The position numbers were made by a program, and so were the translations under genes. A stretch of DNA of 64,000 nt from Sorghum bicolor (Eukaryota; Streptophyta; Magnoliopsida; Poales; Poaceae), in the NCBI RefSeq assembly GCF_000003195.3, contig NC_012876.2, forward strand, positions 47,859,276 through 47,923,275. The letters are read 5' to 3'. Positions 33,079-43,886 of this stretch are shown here, piece after piece; position 1 is the stretch's first letter, and each line of letters starts with the position of its first letter. The notes under the pieces are model-generated. The model was given only the letters and a program-made list of their open reading frames with translations, was not told the DNA's origin and ran no database searches.

Positions 33079-36000
33079 GAAGACGCGCTCGTCAGGTTTC
33101 TAAGGGACAACGTGAGCGTTTTCGCATGGAAACCCGCAGACATGCCCGGTGTCCCACGAAACCTGATCGAGCACTCCTTAAATGTCTCGAAGACCGCAAG
33201 ACCAATCAAGCAAAAACTGCGACGGTTCGCTCGTGACAAAAAGGAGGCTATTAGGACAGAAATAACACGGCTTCTAGCAGCCGGATTCATAAAAGAAGTG
33301 TATCACCCCGATTGGCTCGCCAATCCGGTTCTTGTACGCAAAAAGAATAATGAATAGAGAATGTGCGTTGATTACACCGATCTCAACAAACACTGTCCTA
33401 AAGATCCTTTTGGTCTTCCTCGCATCGACGAGGTGGTCGACTCAACGGCCGGATGCGAACTACTCTCCTTCCTAGATTGCTACTCTGGTTATCACCAGAT
33501 CTCGCTAAAGGAAGAAGATCAAATCAAAACATCCTTCATCACACCCTTCGGCGCATACTGCTACACTACCATGTCTTTCGGACTTAAAAACGCCGGGGCC
33601 ACTTATCAAAGGGCCATCCAGCAATGCCTCCACGACGAGATTCGCGATGACCTCGTCGAGGCCTATGTGGACGACGTGGTCGTAAAAACAAGGGACGCGA
33701 GCACCCTAATCGACAACTTAGACCGAACCTTCAAGGCACTCAATAGGTACAAGTGGAAGCTCAACCCCAAGAAATGCATTTTCGGCGTTCCTTCCGGTCT
33801 ACTGCTCGGCAACGTCGTCAGTCGCGACGGCATACGACCAAACCCTTCAAAAGTCAAAGCCGTACTCGACATGCGACCACCGAAGAACGTCAAGGATATT
33901 CAGAAGCTAACCGGATGCATGGCCGCCCTCAGTCGTTTCATCTCAAGGCTGGGAGAAAAAGGCCTCCCTTTCTTCAAACTGTTGAAAGCGTCAGAAAAAT
34001 TTTCTTGGACAGAGGAAGCCGACGCTGCGTTCACTCAGCTTAAGACCTTCCTCACTTCACCACCTGTCCTCACAGCGCCTCAGCCCAATGAAGACCTACT
34101 CCTTTACATTGCTGCAACCGACAGGGTTGTTTCCACGGCAATAGTGGTCGAGCGAGATGAACCAGGTCACGTCTTCAAGGTCCAGAGACCCGTTTACTTC
34201 ATAAGCGAAGTCTTAAATGAGTCCAAGGCCAGGTACCCACAAATACAGAAGCTTATATACGCCATCCTGATAACGTCAAGAAAGCTGAAGCACTACTTCG
34301 ACGGCCATCGAGTCCTGGTGACAACCAGTTTCCCTCTCGGGGACATCCTGCGCAATAAAGACGCCAATGGCAGATCGTGAAATGGGCAATGGAATTATGT
34401 CCATTTTCCTTGGAGTTCCAGAGTCGCACCACTGTCAAGTCTCAAGCCCTGGTCGATTTCATTGCCGAATGGACGGATCTCAACGAGCCTTCCGTTCCCG
34501 ATGTCTCAGACCACGGGTCAATGTTCTTTGACGGGTCCTTGAACATCAACGGTGCAGGCGCTGGGATATTGTTCGTATCACCCAACAAGGACAAACTCCG
34601 TTACGTCCTTCGCATCCTTTTTCCGGCGTCAAACAACGTCGCCGAATACGAAGCATGCTTGCATGGCATACGACTAGCCGTTGAGCTGGGGGTCAAGCGC
34701 CTCTATGTCTATGGCGACTCCGCTTTGGTCATCAACCAGCTCAACAAGGAGTGGGACGCAACCCACGAGAAGATGGATCTCTACTGCAAAGAAATTCGCA
34801 AATGGGAAACTAACTTCTATGGCATAGAGTACATCCACGTGGTCCGGGATAAGAACCAAGCAGCAGACGCGTTGTCAAAGTTAGGCTCATCTCGGGCCCA
34901 AATCCCGCGGGGTATTTTCGTCCAGGACATCCATGAGCCGAGCGTAAGCTCCCCCCTGGTCGACAAGCAACCCACCGAGGCAATGCTCATAGATGACGCC
35001 ACTCCGACAACCGGCGGGCGTGACTGGCGTACCCCGTTCATCAAATACATATCAGACGGGACAGGCTTTCAGGACAAAACAGAGAACGAGCGCCTCAACC
35101 GACGATCAAAGAACTACATCCTGGTCGACGGAAAACTCATGCGGAAAAACGCAAGCTCCGAAGTACTGCTCAAGTGCATACCCCAAGATGATGGTATCAA
35201 GCTCTTGGAGGACATACACGCTGGATCTTGCGGCAATCACGCCGCATCTAGAACGCTGGTCGGAAAGGCTTTCCGAGCAGGTTTTTATTGGCCAACCGCG
35301 GTCGGCGACGCAGAAAAACTGGTTCGGCATTGCGAAGGATGTCAGTTTTTCGCTAAGAGGACCCACGTACCTGCCCATGAAATTCAAACCATCCCGTCGT
35401 CTTGGCCCTTTGCTTGCTGGGGGCTTGACATGATCGAACCATTTAAACCAGCCCCGGGCAATTTCAAGTTTGTCTTCGTGTTAATCGACAAGTTCTCCAA
35501 GTGGATTGAATACATGCCCCTGGTCAAGGCAACCTCCGAGAAGGCTGTGGAGTTTCTCAATCAAATCATACACAGATTCGGCATCTCGAACAGCATAATC
35601 ACCGACCTGGGCACCCAGTTTACTGGCACAACTTTTTGGGATTTCTGCGATGACAGAGGCATAGTCATAAAATATGTGTCAGTGGCACATCCACGTGCCA
35701 ACGGTCAAGTCGAACGTGCTAACGGAATGATCGTTGATGCCCTAAAGAAAAGGCTGTACACCGAAAACGACAGAGCACCCGGTCGATGGATGAAAGAATT
35801 GCCGGCAGTGGTCTGGGGCCTCCGAACTCAGACCAGTCGAAACACAGGGGTGTCTCCCTACTTCATGGTATATGGTGCAGAGGCGGTCCTGCCGTCTGAC
35901 ATACACTTCGGATCCCCTAGAATCGAGCACTTCGACCAGGCGACCGCCGACAACGCCAGAGAACTCGAAATCAATTGCATGGAGGAAAAGCGTTTAGTTT

Positions 36001-36263
36001 CATGTCTCCGAACAGCAAAATATCTCGCGGCAGTCAGGCGATACTACAACAGGAACGTCAAGGACCGTTCCTTCGTGGTCGGCGATCTGGTGCTTCGATG
36101 GAAAACAAGCCAGGAGGGAATGCACAAGCTATCCACTCCCTGGGAAGGACCCTTCGTGGTGACCGAGGTCACACGACCTACATCCTACAGATTGGCATAC
36201 CCAGACGGAACACGAGTGCCTAACTCTTGGCACATCGACAAACTACGACGTTTCTATCCATAA
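33079..36263 (+). pseudogene. Pol of element D: RT-RH-aRH-INT
   Basis: In frame with gag-PR after the TAG. RT is cut by a TAG at 33355-33357 (KKNNE then RMCVDY; a Trp codon is expected), with YVDD at residues 102-105 counted from 33361. A one-base deletion near 34370 shifts the frame at the end of the first RNase H. From 34377 the frame is intact: second (archaeal-like) RNase H with D52, E92, D114 and D164; integrase zinc finger H281, H288, C319, C322; core D351, D410, E446 (35-residue spacing); end at RRFYP. The motif around the second Asp reads ITDLGTQF instead of the usual ITDNGTQF. No chromodomain. Confidence 0.9.
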
Positions 36264-36535
36264 AGTTTTAATGACTTTGTAAGTATCTTATAATTTTTGA
36301 TAATGAAATTCTCTATTTTTTGCCTATACCTTGTCACACACAGCACTCGGCAAAACTCCCGCAATGGATGCTCTTAGCGACAACCAAGACAAATACGGTG
36401 ACACGTCACTCAGATATTTTTACAGCGCTCAAAACAACAGTCATGACAAAAAGTAAACTTTATTACAAACTTTACATACAAAGTTTACAATAAATACCCT
36501 GACGGGCAGACACTAGTCTATTCCTACAGACTACT

Positions 36536-39500
36536 TTATTGGCCTAGCTGCTCGGGCTGATCACCCGCCTGGCCCTGCTGCCCGGACGAAGGGGTCGGGG
36601 CCACCGGCGCCTGGCTGGTCGAGACCGCAGGCGTCGACCGCCCATCTCCAGCAACGGACGCGCCCGACAACTCCCTGGCCGACCTATCTGAGCTCGGCTG
36701 GTCTGGAGGAGTGGCCGTTCCGCACAGATTGATGTCGCCGATCACTGTCGACGACAAGTCCAGCAGACTACTCCGAAGCTCGTCCGCGTCCTGCGGGCCG
36801 ACTTCCTTCGGGTACCCCTTCTCCAGCCTGCTCAAGTCGACCAGGGGGTAGTGGGCGCGCACCATGCTGAGGACGTGCGCGCCGGCAAACTCCCCGGCAT
36901 CCTTCACAAACTGCTGGAGCCAGTCCCACGCCCGTTGCGCCTTCTCGACCGGGGTCAACTGCGGCGCGCGGGGCTGGCTCTCCGGGAGCTCGGGACTGAT
37001 CAGGTCTAGGACCGGGGACACTCCTTTCCAGATCCTGCAACAGTTGACCTTCCAGGAGTCCCGGTCCTTGGTCAGATCGTCCAGGTGCTTTTTGGCGTTC
37101 ACCTTGAGCACTGCAAACGAAACGAAGCGTTATTTTCGGCATAAAAAAGGGGCAGGCAGTAACCAACAAGGCGGCAACCATTACCAGATAGCTCCCGGTC
37201 TTTTCGACCCAACTCCTCTCCTGCTCGCCGCCCGGACTCCAGCGCACCGGCGAGCTGTTGGTTGAGCTGCTCCTTCTCTTGTTGGAGGCTCGCCACCTCC
37301 TCCTCCAAGTCTGCGTGAATCCTAAACTAGTCAGCAAAGCAAACTATACAAGTACGCGAAGCTGCTCGGAGCGTGTGACTAACCTTCTTGCAGCCGGTAC
37401 TGGTCGGCCAAACGACGAGCGAGGTCGAGACGACGCTCCTTTTCGGCACTCATCTCGACCACCTTCTCCCTGACCTCCGCCCGCAACCAGTCTACCTCCG
37501 CGGCAAGGGCCTTGTTCTCGGCCATGACGCCTTCTATCTGGTCAAAGCACTGTTTCCGGTACTTCGCCGTTTTCATTGCGTCCTACAAAGCAAGCATATA
37601 ACGACCATGCAAGACAAGGCAAAAGAATGTGCAGCAGTGCAAAAAGCCGCTTACCTTGACTTCGTCGACGAGGCGCTTGGCCGCGCGCTCCACCCTGGCG
37701 GCCTCTTCGGTCTCGGCGAGCTCCTCGTGCCCGATAAAGTGATCCCCGCGTTGGCGCCACACATACACGTGTTGGCGGCCATCACGGGGACGACCCTCGA
37801 TCTCTTCCACCTCATCATCGGAGGCCGCCCAGGTTTCCTCCTCCTGTGTTGCGTCACCCCCGGTGGTGGTCCCAGGTATTACTGGCCCTTGGACCAGACC
37901 TGGGGAGCCCGCAGCAGAGGAGGCTCCTGCTCGGGGCGGCGTGGGGACTTCACTCCCCCCGGCAGGAGGAGCGGTCGGAGATCTTCCCTTCTCTGAGGAG
38001 TCAGTTGGGGGAGCCTCTCCAGCCCTGGTCGGGCTGCTTGTCGTGGTCGGTGCCGCGCTCGGGAGCCCCTCGGTGCTCCCAGGCGCGACTGCAGCTGTTG
38101 GCTGCTCTGTGGTCTGGGGGGCCGCATCCCCAGAACCGCGGGCAGGCTCGCCCGTCCCTTGGCTGGCAACCTGGCCGGGGTCGACATCCGACGCCGCACT
38201 ACAGGAACAACAGTCAAATTTCAAAAAAAAAAAGAAAAATCAAAGAGGAGTCCAAAAATACGTAAGTCGAACACTTACAGGTCTGATCGACGGTGGGTGG
38301 CGGTGAACCTCCTCCTCGCCCGGCCGGTCGGCACCTGCGCCCCCGTCTCGACAACTTGCGGTGCAGGGGCGTCGCTGGCCACTCGATCAGTAGCGGCCGG
38401 CGCATTATCTGGGCGACCCCGGGGCCGTCGGACCAACGACGGCGCAGCCTCCTCGTCGTCGTCGTCGTCAACGATCCGCACGAGCCGACGACGCTTCGGT
38501 GCTTGGCTGCTCTCCGCCGGAAGATCCGCCGGCAAAGGATCTGCCGGCAATGGCCTCTTCCCCGCTACCCTCTCCTCGGAGGTCGGGATGGGGCGGGCTT
38601 GGTCCTCTTCACTGCTGGTGTAATGAGTACACCGAGCAGCGTCCTCCTCTGGCGGGTCTTCTCCCGCAGGATTTTCCATCCCCGGTGCCAGTGATACATA
38701 CACTGTGCACCGGTCGACACCGCCGATCTGCAAAAGCAACAGAGATGAGTCAACTGCAGACGATATATGAATGCTAAAACAGAATCTGCTACATACCTTT
38801 GGTGCTGGTCGTCCTAACTTGAAGGCTTGCACCCGATCACTACCACGGATGAAGCCTCCGTCCGCGAAGTTAAACAGCTCGTTCAACAGCTGTTGTACCT
38901 CCGCTTTCTCCAAGATCTCCGACCGCATCCTGGTCGGGTCTGCGCTTCCGGCATACTCGTACGCCGAGTGCACCCTCTTCTGGCAGGGCATCACCCGGCG
39001 GCAAATGAAGTTGCCGACCACGCCAAGCCCGTCCAGGCGCGACCAGTCGATCAGCTTCATGAGATCCGCCACTGGACCGTCGAACTCCGGGCGGTCGGTC
39101 CAGCTCGTCCTCTTCTCAGGAATGTATCCCACGTCGCAGAACGTGGAGCTGCCCGGTTCCTCCCTGATGTAGAACCACTTCCTGTACCATTCGGTCAAGG
39201 AAGTGTTACATGGACAGTGCAGGTAGCGATTCTTCATTCCATCACGAAGGTTGAGGTATACTCCACCTGCAACCTTGGAGCCTCCAACTGCTCCCTTCTT
39301 CCTCAAGCAGAAAAGATACCGGAAAAGATCGAAGTGCGGCTCTATGCCAACATAGGCCTCGCACAGGTGGATAAAGGTGGAAATGAGGAGAATTGAGTTC
39401 GGGTGCAGATTGCAAATCCCGATCTCGTAATACAAAAGAAGACCTTGAAGAAAAGGATGAACAGGAATACCAAAACCCCTCTTAATGAAATCTTCAAATA

Positions 39501-39577
39501 CGACGATCTCACCGGCACGAGGGTCGGGGTAGCTCTCCCCCTCCGGTGCCCTCCAGCCGCCGAGCTCCGGGCCGTGC
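36536..39577 (-). CDS. Antisense multi-exon gene of D (Transposase_28-like), 5' truncated
   Basis: Lies opposite to pol, ending 272 bases past the pol stop. I can trace six exons with GT-AG borders: 39577-38797 (gypsy-transposon domain, RGFGIPVHPF, LCEAYVGIEPHFDLF), 38727-38279 (acidic DDDDDEE and basic KRRR stretches), about 38198-37653, about 37586-37386 and 37310-37184 (heptad-like coiled coils), about 37113-36536 (C-terminus, QPEQLGQ then stop). The first intron is 69 bases with no stop, so it could also be retained. I see no nonsense codon or frameshift in the exons, unlike D's own gag and pol. Element E cut off the start codon. Function unknown. Confidence 0.75.
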
Positions 39578-39650
39578 GAGGGTATCGGTAAGGGGTACCC
39601 TCAGCGATGCGCATTACGAGGGTATCGGTAAGGGGTACCCTCATCACTTG
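39578..39650 (+). repeat. Two partial copies of E's LTR edge next to E
   Basis: Two units beginning GAGGGTATCGGTAAGGGG (39578 and 39618) stand in front of the true LTR start, where the third occurs (39654). The first unit continues like the LTR itself to GCGCATTAC; the second ends in CATCACTTG. Each contains the GAGGGTA/TACCCTC inverted repeat. They separate D's sequence from E's canonical edge. Confidence 0.7.
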
Positions 39651-40697
39651 TGTCGAGGGTATCGGTAAGGGGTACCCTCAGCGATGCGCATTACGAGATT
39701 GCCCGTACGCAGGTCGAGGCCCTCAATTCAACGCTCTAATCTTACGTATGCGCCGCCATCGACGGCCGCAACCTCGAAGACGGAAATAGCGTCGAGCGAA
39801 TCGATCAGGCGTCGAGCGCCGGTTACCGTCGAATACGGAACAGGCTCACGCGAACCGGAGGGCGTCGAGCGCAAGGACGCCGCCCGCCGCCTGACGCGCG
39901 CACGCGGGCCGGAGCATTAAATGCGCCTGATGCTTCCCCACCTAACACACCGGTCATGGGAAGCGTGATAGGGAACAGGCTTCCGTCCCATCGATCTTTT
40001 TGCAGCCTTCCCGCCGAACGACCCAGGGCACGACAGGGCGCGGGAAACAAGGATGGGACGTCTAATCGGGACCCCCTCGAGACGTCTAAAGTCAGCGCTC
40101 CAGATATCAGCACAATGTATGGCATCTGACCCTCAACCAGACAGAGATCCTTCCAGGGGACGGGTTGGGCGTCGACTGGGTACATCCCAACCACTCCGCT
40201 GAATTTGCCGCCGGATCGTACAAGCGTGCATCCGTCGAACCAATCCAAGATGGTGCGCAGAGCAGAATGCAGGGGCACGCGTAATCATCACCAGGCTATT
40301 AAGACGGGACGGCTTGAGGCCATGCCTGTACGGAAGCCTCGAGTAGGTCAGCGCTCCATACTGCTATCGACTTCTATTCTGACGCCTATACATGTACCTT
40401 GGGTCTCTCCTTGGAACTATAAAAGGAGGGACTCAGGAATAGAACAACGGGGACATCACGACACAAGACCACGCTCATACGTAGTAGAGCTCCACACTTC
40501 ATACCACGCTTGTATTCGCCCCTGTACAAGCACTTAGGTGCAAGATAATACAAACTCCCCTCCCCCCGCTGGACGTAGGGCCTTCTCTTGCCCGAACCAG
40601 GATAAATCCCTGTGTCTTCTTGCATCACCATCTGGGAAAGGGAGCACGCATACAAATTTACTCGTTGGTGTGATCCCCCGTGGGGAAAACACCGACA
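39651..40697 (+). repeat. 5' LTR of element E (1047 bp)
   Basis: TGTCGAGGGTATCGG to AACACCGACA. The start is fixed by comparison with F's LTR, which has the same terminal bases next to its polypurine tract. TATAAAAGG at 40418-40426 is the probable TATA box. Confidence 0.88.
40418..40426 (+). promoter_or_regulatory. TATA box in E's LTR
   Basis: TATAAAAGG in GGAACTATAAAAGGAGGGAC, conserved in F's LTR. Confidence 0.65.
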
Positions 40698-40699
40698 GT

Positions 40700-40717
40700 T
40701 GGCGCGCCAGGTAGGGG
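40700..40717 (+). promoter_or_regulatory. Primer-binding site of element E
   Basis: TGGCGCGCCAGGTAGGGG, two bases after the LTR end; identical to D's. Confidence 0.85.
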
Positions 40718-40756
40718 TCCTGCGTGTTTTTTCATCGATTTCCCACTCCTTTCCAG

Positions 40757-43193
40757 ATGGCTACTCTCGCCTCGCCGATTCCGCGCTCCACGGTGATTTG
40801 GTTCGGGAGTCTCGAGTTCATGTCTACGGGCTCCGGTTACGACATGATCTTGCTCTCAGTCAGAGGACCAGGAGGAGCCCGCGTTGCGCCAGCACGATCG
40901 GGGGCCCCGAGACGTCCACACCACCACGCCTCCCCGCCTAAGAAGAGGCACGGACAGCATCACCGCGGCCCCTCTGCCTCATCACGACCAACAACTCGTG
41001 CAAGGCAGGAAGCGGGCCACAGGTCGGCAGCGCCGTGCGACGGGGCATCAAGCGCGACGGCTCAGCACCGCACAACGACGGGAGGGGACGCGTCTCGCGC
41101 GTTCTCCCCCACCGCTGCTAGGCTACTTCCACACGGGTTGTTCGCTTTGAGAACGGCACTGCCATTCGTATTGGACAACGCCGCGGCGTCGCTCGCCAGG
41201 GCGATATGCCCAAACGCCCAGATGAACGTAGAAAGACTAATGGTCCTCCCGCGCAGCTCTGGCGCGCGGCGGTCGGCGCCCGAGCAGCCGGACCTTTCCC
41301 AGGTACGAGGCCTCCGTCGTCTAGGCCCTGGACGATACACGATCACCTCCCTCAGACAGCGATTGCTGGAGGAGGGACGTGAGGGTTTCTACGCCGCCAA
41401 ACCAGACTCCGACTCCGAGACTGATAGCTACGACCCTACGAGGGAATGCTATCACGTCGACGGGGCGGTAGAAACTACCGACGAGACACAGGATGCTGCT
41501 GCGGGCGGTCGAGCCCCCGTGGCACGAGAAGACCCCAGGACGCCTGGGAACGACGGACAGGCCAACCCCCCTCCACAGGAAGACAGAACCGCGCAAGATG
41601 AAGCTCGACGAAGACCGCGAGCGCCTCGTCCTGCTCGAGCAAATCCTTGAGCAAGACCTGCCCTACCCGCCGGGCGGGAGTGTCCGCAGGCGCGCTCGAG
41701 AGGTACATCGACAGATCGTCGGTGACGCAGAGCCAGAGCAACCTGTCAGCCGTTTCCCTCGAGCAGGCCAGAACGTATTGGCAGCAACGATGCTACTGCG
41801 TAACATGCCAGAGCCATCGAACTCCCAGGCTCAACGCATTCGAGATGAGGTACAGACATTGCTCCAGGTGGCGGCGGTTCAACAAGCCGAAAGCTCAGCT
41901 TCTCGACGGCGAGGGGCTGCCACTGAGAAGCGCGACGAGCAGCCTCAAAACGAAAAGGAGGTGTCAGTCCATCAGCAACCTCCACCTCGAGGCAGAAAGA
42001 CCACCCTCATCCTCCCTGTCGACAACCAGCGTCGACACGACGCACGGCATGACATCGAGGAGAATCGACGCCGCCGGTACGGGGACGCGGAAGAGCGCGG
42101 TTACAGCGCACATCGCGGTGGCAGGTACGACAGCGACGAAGATCGGGTGGCCCCCGAGCCACCGGGCCCACGGGTTTTCAGCAGGGCGATCCGCAGCACG
42201 CCCCTGCCCAGTCCATTTCGACCCCCAACCAGCATCGCGAAATACAACGGCGAAACCAAACCGGAATTGTGGTTAGCCGACTTTAGGCTGGCCTGTCAGT
42301 TGGGGGGAGCTCGAGGAGACGATCGAGCTATCATCAGGCAACTCCCGCTTTTCCTCTACGACACCGCCCGTCGATGGCTCGAGGAACTCCCCGCTGATCA
42401 GATCCACAACTGGGTTGATCTGGTCAGAGTATTCGAGGGTAACTTCAAAGGGACCTACATACGGCCTGGGAACTCGTGGGACCTCAGCAAGTGCAAACAG
42501 AAGTCAGGAGAAACTCTTCGAGAGTATGCTCGACGCTTCTCGAAGCAGCGCACTGAGCTGCCGCACATCCCTGACCACGACGTCATCTTGGCGTTCGTCT
42601 CGGGCACTACCAGTCGAGACTTGGTGCGGGAATTAGGTCGCAATCGACCTCAGACCGTCGACGAGCTGATGGACATAGTAGCCAACTATGCGGCAGGGGA
42701 GGAGGCAGTCGGCGCTTTCTTCGGCTCTGAAGGGAGAAAAGGCAAGCAGCCCGTCGATGAAGATGGGACCCCCAGTCGAGGCCTCAAGAAAAACAAAAAG
42801 ATGCAGAAAGAACGGCGGTTCCACCAGGAGGATTCCGATGACAAACTTGTCGCCGCCATGGATCGAAAGAAACCTCGAGGCCCTCCAGATGGAGGCATCT
42901 TCGACAAGATGCTGGAGGAGCCGTGCCCTTACCATAAGGGAGGCGCCAACCACAAGCTCAAGGACTGTCGCATGTTGAAAAAACATTTCGACGGTCTGGG
43001 GTTCAAGAAAGATGTGCGTGACGACTCCAAGAAAGAGAAGGGTGGCAATAAGGAGGACGACAAAGATGACGACGGCTTCCCCGCCGTCCACGACTGCTAC
43101 ATGATTTATGGCAGGCCCTCGACTCAGTTGACCACGAGGCAGCGCAAAAGGGAGCGTCGGGAGGTCTTCGCGGCAAGAATGGCGGTGCCCTAG
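40757..43193 (+). pseudogene. Gag of element E, frameshifted
   Basis: Start taken at ATG 40757 (MATLASPIPRST); an in-frame ATG 33 bases earlier is possible. The first frame is open to 41650 and the gag core is in another frame (41493-43193), so a frameshift must lie in the overlap, probably near 41590. The core has a typical gag domain (AKYNGETKPELWLADFRLAC, then REYARRFSKQRTELP), a lysine-rich stretch and CPYHKGGANHKLKDC, a metal-binding-like motif. A TAG at 43191 follows AVP where YLSW continues in the same frame; a Lys or Arg codon is expected. Confidence 0.85.
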
Positions 43194-43886
43194 TACCTTA
43201 GCTGGTCAAGCACACCTATCACTTTCGACCAAGAAGACCACCCCGACAAGGTAGTCGCCCCAGGCGTCTACCCGCTTGTCGTCGACCCCATCATCATCAA
43301 CACCCGGCTCTCAAAGGTGCTGATGGACGGTGGCAGTAGCCTCAACATCATCTACCTCGAGACCCTCGACCTCCTCGGCATAGATAGAGGGAAACTCCAA
43401 CCAAGCACCGGCGGCTTCCATGGCGTCGTGCCAGGGAAAAAGGCGCTGCCAGTAGGACGAATTGACTTACTGGTCTGCTTTGGCACGGCGGCCAACTTCA
43501 GGAAGGAGACCCTCACCTTTGAGGTCGTCGGATTCCGAGGCACGTACCACGCCATCATCGGGCGCCCGGGCTATGCCAAGTTCATGGCTATACCCAACTA
43601 TACCTACTTGAAGCTGAATATGCCAGGACCCAAAGGCGTCATCACTGTCAGTTCTTCTTTCGAGCACGCGTACGAGTGCGATGTCGAGTGCGTCGAGAAC
43701 GGGGAGGCGGTCGAGAACTCCACCGAGCTCGTCGCGAAACTCGAGGCCCTGGCCGCTGAGGCTCTAGAGCCTAAGCGCCATGCGGGCAGCTTCGAGGCGG
43801 CAGAAGGAACGAAGAAGATCCCGCTTGACCCCAACAACTCCGACGGCAAGGTGCTGACGATCAGCGCCGACCTCGACCCCAAATAA
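43194..43886 (+). pseudogene. Protease region of element E
   Basis: In frame with gag after the TAG, with YLSWSSTPITFDQED and then MDGGSSLN, the protease active site (Asp codon at 43326). It closes LDPK then TAA (43884-43886). Element D ends the same segment at LDPK with TAG, so this stop is positionally conserved. The stretch lacks a good start codon near its beginning, so it would depend on gag translation. Confidence 0.8.

Larger units (their letters stand above)
29417..39577 (+). mobile_element. Tat-type LTR retrotransposon D, 5' part
   Basis: Plus-strand element inserted in B's gag: 5' LTR (29417-29878), primer site, gag-PR, RT-RH-RH-INT ending at 36263, and a multi-exon antisense gene (39577-36536). 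It is cut at about 39577 by the edge of element E. Two RNase H regions, the DGGSS protease and the antisense gene place it in the Tat (Retand/Ogre-related) lineage. Left flank TGAGT (29412-29416) is the candidate target duplication. Confidence 0.88.

Noticed and set aside
42633..43091. Minus-strand ORF of 152 codons inside E's gag region
   Set aside because: It is the complement of the conserved gag and its zinc-binding motif on the plus strand, with no match of its own.
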